Shown here piece after piece: positions 1-9,064 of a stretch of 26,504 nucleotides of DNA. Positions within the stretch are counted from its first letter, which is position 1, and the number at the start of each line of letters is the position of its first letter. Origin of the DNA: Chrysophaeum taylorii (Eukaryota > Sar > Pelagophyceae > Pelagomonadales > Pelagomonadaceae); the NCBI GenBank assembly GCA_029834535.1, contig JAQMWT010000235.1, forward strand, positions 1 through 26,504. Reading direction: 5' to 3'. The notes below the pieces were generated by a model. It was not told the origin of the DNA. It made no database searches and saw only the letters and a program-made list of their open reading frames with translations. The position numbers and the translations under genes are program-made.

Positions 1-75
1 TGACTGCGGTTGCGATGGAGACGGTGGCCTCATCCCGAATCCTGAGGGGTCCTGCGAGCGCAGCCGCCCTCCCGC
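1..75. other. Unassigned left edge
   Basis: These 75 bases precede the first recognisable repeat. I see no gene, hairpin or repeat that I can name here. They may belong to a host sequence or to another repeat cut by the window edge. Confidence 0.3.
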
Positions 76-177
76 GTAGGTTGGCACCTATTCGCCTCCG
101 CGGCGGGCCGGTTGCAGAGCCAGGAAAACGTTCTGCGGTGGACGGGTTATGGCCGGGGGCGAAGACAGGAAGTGGTT
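76..177 (-). repeat. Partial copy of a small dispersed element
   Basis: This stretch resembles the reverse complement of the right end of the insertion at 24906-25188. Both share GTAGGTTGGCACCTATTCGCC, then a GGCGGGCCGGTTG block, then TATGGCCGGGGG with GCGAAGAC, with small indels between blocks. Here the similarity stops near 177, where the satellite-like array begins. Strand is given relative to the copy at 24906-25188 read on plus. The family has no coding capacity that I can see. It is either a truncated insertion or was cut when the array formed. Confidence 0.6.
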
Positions 178-2268
178 AAGGGTTTTCTTCTTCGACACTA
201 CTCTGCGTCTACGACTACCGAGCATTACAATCGACCATCAGGACAATATTCGACTCGAGACGTACGCACAGCAACCACCCTCACCGATTCTCGCCTCAAC
301 AAAAGAGCGTACTCTACGCTCTCTCTCATACGGACAAGGCTCTCGCCAGCAAGATGGCCAAGAAGAAAACACCTTTTGTAAAGAGCAATGGGCTTTTGGC
401 TATACATTTAGCAAAGAACAGAAAGTAGGCCGCGGGTGAAGCGTTTTTGAAATAAATACGGCTTTAAAAAACGCAGATTTTTGTCGCCCGTTTCGAGCAT
501 TAAGCACATAGGGATTCGAACAGAAAGTTAGTTCCGTTATGTTTCGTGACACAACAGACTGACGTTTCCCAATTAATTATTGTGTAAGCCAAGTCGGGTT
601 TTTTCCGGCCTTTTTTCTCGGGGCAAGCCCCCCGAACCCCCAGAATTGGGGGCTCTGCCCCCAAACCCCCGCCGGGGGACACCCCCGGAACCCCCCCGCC
701 CTCGCGGCCGCCGCGTTCTCGGGGAGCCGACCAAAAACGCCGTCGCACGCCCTGGAAATTCGGTCTTTTCGGTTCTTGAAGATTTCTGCGTAATTTTTTC
801 GTTCTGGGTTAGTGTTGTGTACCGTTTTTTTCCTTGGGGGAAGTCCGTTTACGCGAAGCGTTTCTTAGGGGTTAGCGTTATGCCTCTTTTTATTTCGGCT
901 TTGCCTTTTTTGCGGATGGACTATGAGATGGCGGACTTCGGCCGCTTTGTTTATTGGAGTATTTCCTTACAACAATATTTTTGGTGTAAGGCGCCGGGGT
1001 GCGCGGGCGTAGTGAAGAAGGATGGCGTGGCGCATAATCCATGTATCGGGGCGGCGGACGCGCCGTCGCGGTCGACAGTCCAGAGGTTCTCGCGCGAGGA
1101 CGGCCGCTGCGAGAAGGGCGAGGCGTGGCCGCGAAGCGGGCTTCGCCGTAGACGCGAGCGGGGAGGTCTTCGTCTCCGTGGGCGATGGCCAGAGCGCGGC
1201 CACGGGCGGTCGTCGTGGACGCGCCCGCGGCCGGTCGTCGGCGCGTCGGCGTGCGGCGCGCTCGTCGCGGTCATCGCCGCGTTGTTCCTGGTCTTCGATC
1301 CGTGAGGCGCTCCAGCAGTAGTCGCGAGGTTTGCGATGGCCAGAACGCGGCCAGTCCCAGGACTGCGCGACCACCGTCGCCAAAGCGAATCGCGGTACGC
1401 AGACGCGTCGAGGTCGACGACGCCTCGACGAAGGCCGGACTTTACGGCGAGCCGTTGTCGCCCGCGGTGGAGAGTCCGAGCCGCGGTCGCGACGGCGGTG
1501 GCCGTCGCAGACGGCGACTGAAGTCAACCCCGGCGTCCGATCCGCGGGTGAGTCCGAGTCGGCGGGCGCGTCGAGTCCGCGGGCGAGTCCGGTCCGAGTC
1601 CGCGACGGCGGTGGCCGCTCGCGCGCGACGAAGACGCCGGCACGCATCGTATCGAAGCGCTGGCGGACGCGTCGAGCTCGACGATCGGCGGCGCGCCGCG
1701 CCGCGGCGACGAAGCCGCCGGCACGCATCGTAGCGAAGGTTAAACGGTGGTCGATCCACCGAGTCGACGGTCGCGTCTCGTTCGGTCGCGCGCGTTCTCG
1801 AGGACGGCCCGTCGGAAGAGCGAGTCGTAGAGCGTGGAAGCGGGCTTTGACCGCAGACGCGAGCGCGGCAAGCCGTTGTCGATTTCGGTGGCCGTCGCAG
1901 CGGCGACGAAGACGCGGCACGCATCGCGCGCGTACCGAAGAGTTCGCGCGTCAAAAAGGCGAAATCGCGTCGCAATTTTGCGCGCGCCAGACCCCGAAGA
2001 ACCCCGAAAGATAGGAGGGAGCCAGCCGGCATGCATGCCGGCGTCGAGGCTCGCGTCCTGGCTCGAGCGCGTCGTCCCGTTTGCCGGGCGAAGGCTCCAT
2101 CGCCGTCGTCACCTTCACTTCAAAAAGATCGGCCGAGGGTTGTGTAGCAAATAGCCAAAAAAAAAAAAAAAAATGAAAAAGGAATGAGGGCAAGGTTTTA
2201 TTATTCGAAATACTCTCGAACTTTTTTCGACCACCCACATGATCGAGAGGTTTTCTTTTCCAAATACT
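178..2268 (+). repeat. Tandem macrosatellite unit 1 (about 2.09 kb)
   Basis: First of four head-to-tail units. In order it holds: AAGGGTTTTCTTCTTCG at 178; a conserved leader with AAGTAGGCCGCGGGTGAAGCG near 425; CCCAATTAATTATTGTG at 568; the G/C hairpin cluster at 619-698; a T-rich stretch to about 960; a very CpG-rich block from about 1000 to 2110; and an A17 run at 2157-2173. Several overlapping open frames exist on both strands of the CpG-rich block. Between units the same positions differ by indels that are not multiples of three (for example the spacer before GGCCGGTCGTCGGCGCG is 8, 14 and 10 bases), so I do not call genes. Strand is arbitrary. Confidence 0.85.
619..698. repeat. G/C multi-hairpin cluster, unit 1
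   Basis: Runs of four to seven G or C are arranged as adjacent self-complementary pairs: GGGGCAAGCCCC, then CCCCC-AGAATT-GGGGG, GGGGGCTCTGCCCCC, and CCGGGGGACACCCCCGG. Each can fold into a stem of 4-7 G:C pairs. This copy has shorter runs than the other three. The C-run/G-run layout could also support G-quadruplex or i-motif structures. Confidence 0.75.
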
Positions 2269-3897
2269 AAGGGTTTTCTTCTTCGAACTACTCTCGACTA
2301 AGGGTTTTCTCCTTCGAAATACTAACAGGATCCGAACTCGAAACGTACGTATAGCAACCACCCAAGATTCTCGCTCAAACTTCTTCGGTCTCTCCGATAC
2401 TACAAGGCTCTCCGCAGATGGCAAGAAGAAAACATTTTATAAATAGCAACGCTTTTGGCGCATACATTTAGCAAAGAACAGAAAGTAGGCCGCGGGTGAA
2501 GCGGTTTGAAATGAATCGGCTTTACAAAACGCAGATTTTGTCGACCCGTTTCGAGCATACATAGGGATATGAACAGAAAGTATAGGTCCGGTAATGTTTC
2601 CTCACTGACGGACACACGTTTCCCAATTAATTATTGTGGACTAGTAAGGCCAAGTCGGGTTTTTCCGGCCTTTTTCTCGGGGGGCAAGCCCCCCGAACCC
2701 CCCGAGAATTGGGGGGCTCTGCCCCCCAAACCCCCCGCCGGGGGACACCCCCGGACCCCCCAGCGTCTCGACGGCCGCCGCGTCTCGGGAGCCGACCCAA
2801 AACGCCGTGGCCACGCCGTGGAAATCGCGCGTTCTCGAGGAGGAGGGCGTGACGCGTAATCCATAGATAGCGGTCGCGCCGTCGCGGTCGACGGTCCAGA
2901 GGTTCTCGCGGCGAGGACGGCCGCAGCGGGAAGAGCGAGGCGTGGCCGCGGAAGCGGACTTCGCCGTAGACGCGAGCGGGGAGGTCTTCGTCTCCGTGGG
3001 CGATGGCCAGAGCGCGGCCACGGGCGGTCGTCGTGGACGCGCGCGGGCGCGCGGCCGGTCGTCGGCGCGTCAGCTCGCGGCGCGCTAGTCGCGGTCGTCG
3101 CCGCGTTGTTCCTGGTCTTCGATCCGTAGGCGCTCCAGCAGTAGGTCGCGAGGTTTGCGATGGCCAGAGCGCGGCCAGTCCCAGGACGTGGCGCGACCAC
3201 CGTCGACCAAAGCGAAATCGCGGTCGCGGACGCGTCGAGGTCGACGACGCCTCGACGAAGGCCGCGACTTTACGGCGAGCCGTTGTCGCCCGCGGGGGAG
3301 AGTCCGAGGCCGCGGTCGCGACGGCGGTGGCCGCTCGCGGCGACGAAGCCGCCGGCACGCATCGTAACGAAGGTTAAACGGTGGTCGATCCACCGAGTCG
3401 ACGGTCGCGTCTCGTTCGGTCGCGCGCGTTCTCGAGGACGGCCCGTCGGAAGAGCGAGTCGTAGCCGTGGAAGCGGGCTTTGACCGCAGACGCGAGCGCG
3501 GCAAGCCGTTGTCGATTTCGGTGGCCGGTCTCCGCGGCGACGAAGACGCCGGCACGCATCGCGCGCGTACCGAAGAGTTCGCGCGCCAAAAAGGCGAAAT
3601 CGCGTCGCATTTTTGCGCGCGCCAGAACCCCGAAAGAACCCCGAAAGATAAGAGGGAGCCACCCGGCATGCCATGCCGGCGTCGAGGCTCGCGTCCCTGG
3701 CTCGAGCGCGTCGTCCCGTTTGCCGGGCGAAGGCTCCATCGCCGTCGTCGACCTTCAACCTTCAAAAAGATCGGCCGAGGGTTTGTGTAGCAAATAGCCA
3801 AAAAAAAAGGAATAAGGGTAAGGGTTTTTTTCTTCGAAATACTCTCGAACTTTTTCGACCACCAGGATCCGAGAGGGTTTTCTTTTTAACAAATACT
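2269..3897 (+). repeat. Tandem macrosatellite unit 2 (about 1.63 kb, internally deleted)
   Basis: Same order of blocks as unit 1, with CCCAATTAATTATTGTG at 2622 and an A9 run at 3800-3808. It lacks two blocks found in units 1 and 3. One is about 230 bp after the hairpin cluster (the T-rich part containing GATTTCTGCGTAATTTTT). The other is about 190 bp within the CpG-rich block (the part with the GAGTCCGAGTCCG minisatellite). The AGGATCCGAACTCGAAACGTACG segment near 2328 is shared with the other units. A TTTATAAATAG string near 2434 recurs in units 2-4 and could be a TATA-like element, but no transcript is implied by sequence alone. Confidence 0.85.
2678..2761. repeat. G/C multi-hairpin cluster, unit 2
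   Basis: Copy of the hairpin cluster with runs of six: GGGGGGCAAGCCCCCC, CCCCCC-GAGAATT-GGGGGG, GGGGGGCTCTGCCCCCC, and CCGGGGGACACCCCCGG. It lies at the same distance downstream of the CCCAATTAATTATTGTG block as in the other units. Confidence 0.8.
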
Positions 3898-4309
3898 AAG
3901 GGTTTTCTTCTTCGAAATACTCTCGACTAAGGGTTTTCTCCTTCGAAATACTAACAGGATCCGAACTCGAGACGTACGTACAGCAACCACCCCAGATTCT
4001 CGCTCAAACTTCTTCGCTCTCTCCGATACTACAAGGCTCTCTCCGCAGATGCCAAGAAGAAAACATTTTATAAACAGCAACGCTTTTGGCTTATACATTT
4101 AGCAAAGAACAGAAAGTAGGCCGCGGGTGAAGCGTTTTGAAATAAATCGGCTTTACAAAACGCAGATTTTGTCGGCCCGTTTCGAGCATACATAGGGATA
4201 TGAACAGAAAGTATAGGTCCGTTAATGTGCTGTGACGGACAGACTGACATTTCCCAATTAATTATTGTGGACTAGTAAGGCCAAGTCGGGTTTTTTCCGG
4301 CCTTTTTCT

Positions 4310-4393
4310 CGGGGGGCAAGCCCCCCGAACCCCCCGGGAATTGGGGGGCTCTGCCCCCCAAACCCCCCGCCGGGGGACACCCCCGGACCCCCC
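4310..4393. repeat. G/C multi-hairpin cluster, unit 3
   Basis: Near-identical to the unit 2 cluster. The middle loop reads CCCCCC-GGGAATT-GGGGGG instead of GAGAATT. Runs of six G or C are preserved, so stem potential is maintained. Confidence 0.8.
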
Positions 4394-5217
4394 ACGGCCT
4401 CGAGGGCCGTCGCGTCTCGGGAGCCGACCAAAAACGCCGTCGCACGCCGTGGAAATTCTGTCTTTCGGTTCTTGAAGATTTCTGCGTAATTTTTCGTTCT
4501 TGGGTTAGGGTGGGTACCGTTTTCCTTCCTTTCCGTTGCGCGAAGCGTTATGGGGGTTAGCGTTATGCCTCTTTATTTTCGGCTTTGCGTTTTTTGCGGA
4601 TGGACTATGAGATGGCGGATAGCCGCCTTCTTTATTGGAGTATTTCCCTATAGAGAATATTTTTGGTGTAGGCGCCGGGGTGCCGGCGGGCGTACTGAGA
4701 AGGGGGGCGTGGCGCATAATCCATAGATAGCGGACGCGCCGTCGCGGTCGACGGTCCAGAGTTTCTCGCGGCGAGGACGGCCGCTGCGGGAAGAGCGAGG
4801 CGTGGCCGCGGAAGCGGGCTTCGCCGTAGACGCGAGCGGGGAGGTCTTCGTCTCCGTCGGCGATGGCCAGAGCGCGGCCACGGGCGGTCGTCGTGGACGC
4901 CGGCGCGCGGCCGGTCGTCGGCGCGTCGGCGCGCGGCGCGCTCGTCGCGGTCGTCGCCGCGTTGTTCCTGGTCTTCGATCCGTAGGCGCTCCAGCAGTAG
5001 GTCGCGAGGTTTGCGATGGCCAGAACGCGGCCAGTCCCAGGACGTGGCGCGACCACCGTCGACCAAAGCGGAATCGCGGTCGCGGACGCGTCGAGGTCGA
5101 CGACGCCTCGACGAAGGCCGCGACTTTACGGCGAGCCGTTGTCGCCCGCGGGGGAGAGTCCGAGGCCGCGGTCGCGACGGCGGTGGCCGTCGTAGACTTG
5201 TGGACTGGACGTCAACC

Positions 5218-5283
5218 CGCGGGCGAGTCCGAGTCCGCGGGGGAGTCCGAGTCCGCGGGCGAGTCCGAGTCCGAGTCCGCGAC
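5218..5283. repeat. 18-bp minisatellite inside unit 3
   Basis: Three consecutive 18-base units of the form CGCGGGSGAGTCCGAGTC run from 5218 to 5271, followed by a partial unit. Related GAGTCCGAGTCSG strings occur in unit 1 around 1545-1605. Unit 2 lacks the block. Confidence 0.75.
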
Positions 5284-5963
5284 GGCGGTGGCCGCTCGCA
5301 GCGGCGACGAAGACGCCGGCACGCATCGTATCGAAGCGCTGGCGGACGCGTCGAGCTCGACGATCGGCGGCGCGCCGCGCCGCCGAGTTTTTATTTCGGG
5401 TTGGTCGACTGGACGTCAACCCGCGGGCGAGTCCGAGTCCGCGGTCGCGACGGCGGTGGCCGCTCGCGGCGACGAAGCCGCCGGCACGCATCGTAACGAA
5501 GGTTAAATGGTGGTCGATCCACCGAGTCGACGGTCGCGTCTCGTTCGGTCGCGCGCGTTCTCGAGGACGGCCCGTCGGAAGAGCGAGTCGTAGCCGTGGA
5601 AGCGGGCTTTGACCGCAGACGCGAGCGCGGCAAGCCGTTGTCGATTTCGGTGGCCGGTCTCAGCGGCGACGAAGACGCTGGCACGCATCGCGCGCGTACC
5701 GAAGAGTTCGCGCGCAAAAAAGGCGAAATCGCGTCGCATTTTTGCGCGCGCCAGAACCCCGAAAGAACCCCGAAAGATAAGAGGGAGCCACCCGGCATGC
5801 CATGCCGGCGTCGAGGCTCGCGTCCCTGGCTCGAGCGCGTCGTCCCGTTTGCCGGGCGAAGGCTCCATCGCCGTCGTCGACCTTCAACCTTCAAAAAGAT
5901 CGGCCGAGGGTTTGTGTAGCAAATAGCCAAAAAAAAAAGGAATAAGGGTAAGGGTTTTTTTCT

Positions 5964-6119
5964 TCGAAATACTCTCGAACTTTTTCGACCACCAGGATCC
6001 GAGAGGGTTTTCTTTTTAACGAATACTAAGGGTTTTCTTCTTCGAAATACTCTCGAACTTTTTCGACCACCAGGATCCGAGAGGACTTTCTTTTTAACGA
6101 ATACTAAGGGTTTTCTTCT
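5964..6119. repeat. 78-bp tandem duplication at the unit 3/4 junction
   Basis: The segment beginning TCGAAATACTCTCGAAC and ending at TTTTCTTCT is repeated twice with period 78 (starts 5964, 6042; the next related start is 6120). Copies differ at few positions, for example GAGAGGGTTTTC versus GAGAGGACTTTC. Other units have a single copy. Confidence 0.8.
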
Positions 6120-6800
6120 TCGAAATACTCTCGACTAAGGGTTTTCTCCTTCGAAATACTAACAGGATCCGAACTCGAGACGTACGTACAGCAACAACCC
6201 CAGATTCTCGCTCAAACTTCTTCGCTCTCTCTCATACTACAAGGCTCTCTCCGCAGATGCCAAGAAGAAAACATTTTATAAATAGCAACGCTTTTGGCTT
6301 ATACATTTAGCAAAGAACAGAAAGTAGGCCGCGGGTGAAGCGTTTTGAAATAAATCGGCTTTACAAAACGCAGATTTTGTCGGCCCGTTTCGAGCATACA
6401 TGCTGCTTCGAACAGAAAGTATAGTTCCGTTAATGTTTCCTCACACACTGACTGACATTTCCCAATTAATTATTGTGGACTAGTAAAGCCAAGTCGGGTT
6501 TTTTCCGGCCTTTTTCTCGGGGGGCAAGCCCCCCGAACCCCCCGGGAATTGGGGGGCTCTGCCCCCCAAACCCCCCGCCGGGGGACACCCCCGGACCCCC
6601 ACGGCCCCCCCAGGGCCCCCCGGGTCTCTGCAGCCGCGCACCGACTCGGGTGCCGACCAAAAACGCCGTCGCACGCCGTGGAAACGGTTTTTTTCGTCAT
6701 TTTCGGTTCTTGAACATGTTGCGGTCCGTTATGAGGGTTTATGGTAGAGCGTGTGGCTTCTGGGGTTAAGGGTTATGCGTGTGTTATTTTCGGCGTTAAG
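6106..6800 (+). repeat. Tandem macrosatellite unit 4 (truncated, diverging)
   Basis: The unit starts normally, with CCCAATTAATTATTGTG at 6461 and the hairpin cluster at 6518-6624. After the GTGGAAA block at about 6677 it diverges. A GGTTATGCGTGTGTTATTTTCGGCG string near 6770 still resembles GGTTAGCGTTATGCC...ATTTTCGGC of units 1 and 3, after which similarity is lost. The CpG-rich block is absent, so this marks the right end of the array. Confidence 0.7.
6518..6624. repeat. G/C multi-hairpin cluster, unit 4 (extended)
   Basis: This carries the same core as units 2 and 3, extended by GGCCCCCCCAGGGCCCCCCGGG at about 6603-6624, which adds another potential G/C stem absent from the other copies. 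Confidence 0.8.
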
Positions 6801-6951
6801 TGCCGCGACGCGGTGGACGTGGCCTCCGACCACACGCCCGTTTTATTCTCTTTCTTTACCGTGGGATTTCGTGGGAGGAGACTACAGGTTCGGGCTGGAG
6901 GAGGCGGACTCCCCATTGGGGAGTGTAAGGCCGAGGGGAGATAGGGTGTAG
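6801..6951. other. Unassigned spacer
   Basis: This is a moderately GC-rich stretch between the satellite-like array and the first Helitron-like copy. Two short open frames overlap here, but neither has recognisable motifs. The self-complementary string ACTCCCCATTGGGGAGT lies at about 6908-6924 and could form a small hairpin. No gene is called. Confidence 0.3.
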
Positions 6952-6972
6952 TCCTAACTACTAATCGACAGA

Positions 6973-6976
<4 letters not shown>

Positions 6977-7007
<31 letters not shown>

Positions 7008-7010
7008 TTG
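6977..7010. repeat. TCTG microsatellite
   Basis: A simple repeat of TGTC/TCTG units follows the proposed Helitron 5' end and grades into TGTTTGTTTG. Copies 2 and 3 have shorter TTTGTCTG versions at the equivalent place. Confidence 0.9.
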
Positions 7011-7055
7011 CCCCTCGATTTAGGGTAAGGATCAGGTAGGCCCGCGAGCCAGACA

Positions 7056-7560
7056 GTGATCCTCCAAGCCGTCTACGGCGACCTCGCAGACTGTTTCCAC
7101 GACCCGCGGCGGCTCTTTCAGCGCGCCATTTTCACGCCCCGTCGAAACGATGTTGTCGATGCTGACAACGCGCGCATGACCGCGGCCTTTTTTTCCCGGA
7201 GACGAGGCGTCGGAGTTCTTTTCGGCCGACTAGGTTGGGTCGGAAGACGACGCCTCGCTCTCAAGAGTCGAGTTTTGAACTCCCTGACAACCAACGGCAT
7301 GCTGACTTTGATCGCGAGCTTAAAGTCTTCGTCGCACGGCCACTGCAACGGTACCTGATACATGATCGATCGTGTCGTTGTCACCGAGGCTCCTCCAACC
7401 TGCATCCCTTAAGGCCCGCCGACGCCAAACGATCACCAAGAGCCAGGGCCAGACGCCCCGCGAGGTCGGCGTCCTCTTGGCAAAGCCCGTCTTCTGCCAC
7501 GTCCAGCTCTACGTGGCTCTCTGTCGATCGGCAACCCCGAGGATATCCTCTTCTTGGTCG
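7056..7560 (+). pseudogene. Pif1-type helicase C-terminal fragment, copy 1
   Basis: The first frame reads YGDLADCFHDPRR, AIFTPRRNDVVDADN, corresponding to the Helitron/Pif1 segment that precedes helicase motifs V-VI (typically ILAPTN-like). After frame changes, ITKSQGQTPREVGVLL and PVFCHVQLYVAL match the usual TINKSQGQT...PVFSHGQLYVALSR end. A GHCNGT string near 7342-7356 matches the LCNGTR motif between them. This copy lacks about 13 bases present in copy 3 just before GHCNGT. Frames are broken, motifs I-IV and the Rep domain are missing, and no product is expected. Confidence 0.65.
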
Positions 7561-7644
7561 ACGACTCCACCCTACCACCCTACTCCACACGTGCTGCGCA
7601 ATACCGATAAGCCCCCTCCCGGCGTCTACACGCGCACTATAGGT

Positions 7645-7938
7645 TAACTTACTGGGACCAGGTGAACTTACTGGAACCAGGTGAACTTACTGGGGTTGGA
7701 GATTGGGACTAGGTGAACTTAGTGACCAGGTGGACTTACTGAGACCAAGTGTGAACTTACTGGGGCTTTTAGAGTAAACTCAAAGCTTAGCGGCGTGTGC
7801 GGATCAAAGCAGCTTAGATTGGCGGGGGTGAGAGCGACGAGTTCAAAGGAGAGGGGTGAGTGGATGTGAGCACGAGTGGGTTTGCGCCGAACTTACTGGG
7901 GTTAGAGATTGGGACTTTGTGAACTTACAAGTGCAGGC
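7645..7938 (+). repeat. Array of GTGAACTTACTGG repeats, copy 1
   Basis: Irregular repeats are built on ACCAGGTGAACTTACTGG and GGGGTTAGAGATTGGGACTAGGTGAAC. A shared non-repetitive piece (GAGTAAACTCAAAGCTTAGCGGCGTGTGCGGATCAAAG) is embedded at about 7771-7808. The array follows the helicase fragment directly, as in copies 2 and 3, so it is part of the element. Confidence 0.85.
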
Positions 7939-8270
7939 CAGTAAGTTCACCTAGTCCCAATCTCTAACCCCATTAAGTTCACCTGGTCCCAGTAAGTTCA
8001 CCTGGTCAGTAAGTTCACCTAGTCCAAATCTCTAACCCCAGTAAGTTCCGTGTAAACCCACTCGTGCTCACACCCACTCCTTCGAGCTCGTCGCTCTCGC
8101 CTCCGCCAATCTAAGGTGCTTTGATCCGCACACGCCGCTAACCTTTGAGTTTACTCTAAAACCCCCAGTAAGTTCACCTGGTCCCAGTAAGTTCACCTGG
8201 TCACTCAGTTCACCTAGTCCCAATCTCAAACCCCAGTAAGTTCACCTGGCCCAGTAAGCTCACCTACAGT
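7939..8270 (-). repeat. Array of GTGAACTTACTGG repeats, copy 2 (inverted)
   Basis: On plus it reads as CCAGTAAGTTCACCTGGTCCC repeats. It contains the inverse of the GAGTAAACTCAAAG...GATCAAAG segment at about 8119-8158. At the palindrome centre the string ACAAGTGCAGGCCAGTAAGTTCACC matches, in reverse, the end of the copy 3 array (CTTACTGGCCTGCACTTGT), so GGCCTGCACTTGTA may be close to the true 3' end of the element. Confidence 0.8.
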
Positions 8271-8299
8271 GCGCGTGTAGACGCCGGGAGGGGGCTTAT

Positions 8300-8853
8300 C
8301 GGTATTGCGCAGCACGTGTGGGGTAGGGTGGAGTCGTCGACTCAGAAGAGCATATCCTCGGGGTTGCCGATCGACAGAGAGCCACGTAGAGCTGGACGTG
8401 GCAGAAGACGGGCTTGGGCAAGAGGACGCCGACCTTGCGGGGCGTCTGCCTCTGGCTCTTGTTGATCGTTTGGCGTCGGTGGGGCTTGAGGGATACAGGT
8501 TGGAGGAGCCTCGGTGACACGACACTATCGATGATGTATCGGTACCGTTGCAGTGGCCGTGCGACGGGTCGAGGTTGCGAAGACTTTAAGCTCGAGATCA
8601 AAGTCAGCATGCCGTTGGTTGTCAGGGAGTTGAAAACTCGACTGTAAAGAGCGAGGCGTCGTCTTCCGACCCAACCTAGTCGGCCGAAAAGAACTCCGAC
8701 GCCTCGTCTCCGGGAAACAAAGGCCGCGGTCACGCGCTCGTTGTCAGCATCGACAACATCGTTTCGACGGGGCGTGAGAATGGCGCGCTGAAAGAGCCGC
8801 CGCGGGTCGTGGAAATAGTCTGCGAGGTCGCCGTAGACGGCTTGGAGGATCAA
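8300..8853 (-). pseudogene. Pif1-type helicase C-terminal fragment, copy 2
   Basis: The longest uninterrupted frame of the three copies (185 codons from 8853). It contains YGDLADYFHDPRR, AILTPRRNDVVDADNERVT, then TINKSQRQTPRKVGVLL and PVFCHVQLYVAL. The normal central part (VGAPVMLLRNLDP..LCNGTR in the family) is read in the wrong frame, so the two matching halves are joined by unrelated residues. The conserved SR after VAL is CR. A degraded helicase end; no nuclease or Rep domain lies nearby. Confidence 0.65.
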
Positions 8854-8942
8854 TGCCTGGCTCGCGGGCCTACCTGATCCTTACCCTAAATCGGGGGACA
8901 AACAGACAAACATGCTCCCCACACACACACCCCTCTTAGCAG

Positions 8943-8968
8943 TCCTTACTACTAATCGACAGATGTTT
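8943..8968 (+). mobile_element. Helitron-like element, copy 3, 5' end (split by copia insertion)
   Basis: TCCTTACTACTAATCGACAGATGTTT matches the start of copy 1 at 6952 except for one base in TCCTWAC. The copia element inserted directly after it, duplicating TGTTT (8964-8968 and 14405-14409). The rest of the copy continues from 14410. Confidence 0.65.
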
Positions 8969-9064
8969 TGTTACGACTGGAATGAGGCGTTAGACTAGCG
9001 ATAAGAGAAAGACGTATGGATACTGGATACGTGGTGCAGGGGTAAGTGTCATAGCTTCCTCACA
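8969..9064 (-). repeat. copia LTR (3' LTR of the element)
   Basis: Base-for-base identical to 14309-14404 by eye. In element orientation it starts TGTGAGGAAGC and ends GTCGTAACA. The flanking TGTTT at 8964-8968 is the target duplication. Confidence 0.92.

Larger units (their letters stand above)
3898..6105 (+). repeat. Tandem macrosatellite unit 3 (about 2.21 kb)
   Basis: The longest unit, with CCCAATTAATTATTGTG at 4253 and an A10 run at 5929-5938. It retains both blocks missing from unit 2. It also has an extra piece in the CpG-rich block: a GGACTGGACGTCAACCCGCGGGCGAGTCC segment occurs at about 5201 and again at about 5408, showing an internal duplication. Near its end a 78-bp segment starting TCGAAATACTCTCGAAC is present twice in tandem (5964-6041 and 6042-6119). 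The many Arg/Ser/Ala-rich open frames are not conserved in frame between units and are not called. Confidence 0.85.
6952..7938 (+). mobile_element. Helitron-like element, copy 1 (decayed)
   Basis: The proposed 5' end is TCCTAACTACTAATCGACAGATG at 6952, the same terminus as copy 3 at 8943. It resembles the canonical Helitron start (TC followed by a TACTACTA-type string). Next come a TCTG microsatellite, a CGATTTAGGGTAAGGATCAGGTAGG block, a Pif1-like helicase fragment, and a short-repeat array. The right end lies at the centre of an inverted repeat with copy 2 and cannot be fixed to the base; a clear CTRR end with hairpin was not identified. No Rep/HUH domain is present, so this is non-autonomous or truncated. 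Confidence 0.6.
7939..8942 (-). mobile_element. Helitron-like element, copy 2 (inverted)
   Basis: Reverse orientation relative to copy 1: array at 7945-8270, helicase fragment at 8300-8853, then the CGATTTAGGGTAAGG block, a short TTTGTCTG repeat and, at its outer end, CTGCTAAGAGGGGTGTGTGTGTGGGGAGCATG. That last piece also occurs inside copy 3 (14447-14476), so copy 2 is internally deleted relative to copy 3 and lacks the TCCT 5' end. Copies 1 and 2 form a long imperfect palindrome centred near 7940. Confidence 0.6.

Noticed and set aside
967..1920. 317-codon minus-strand open frame, and similar Arg/Ser/Ala-rich frames in the CpG-rich repeat blocks
   Set aside because: The blocks have few A/T-rich stop codons, frames overlap on both strands, and indels between units (8, 14 and 10 bases at one spacer) are not multiples of three. 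No domain is visible.
3820..3905. Telomere-like AAGGGTAAGGGTTTTTTT strings in the satellite-like units
   Set aside because: They are not tandem TTTAGGG or similar units, only isolated G-triplets in an AT-rich stretch that recurs once or twice per unit.
178..6800. rDNA or intergenic spacer of rDNA
   Set aside because: No conserved rRNA segment that I know was recognised in the units, so the array is treated as a satellite-like repeat.
7645..8270. CRISPR-like array of GTGAACTTACTGG repeats
   Set aside because: Spacers are not unique or of constant length, the repeats run into each other, and the context is a eukaryotic transposon.
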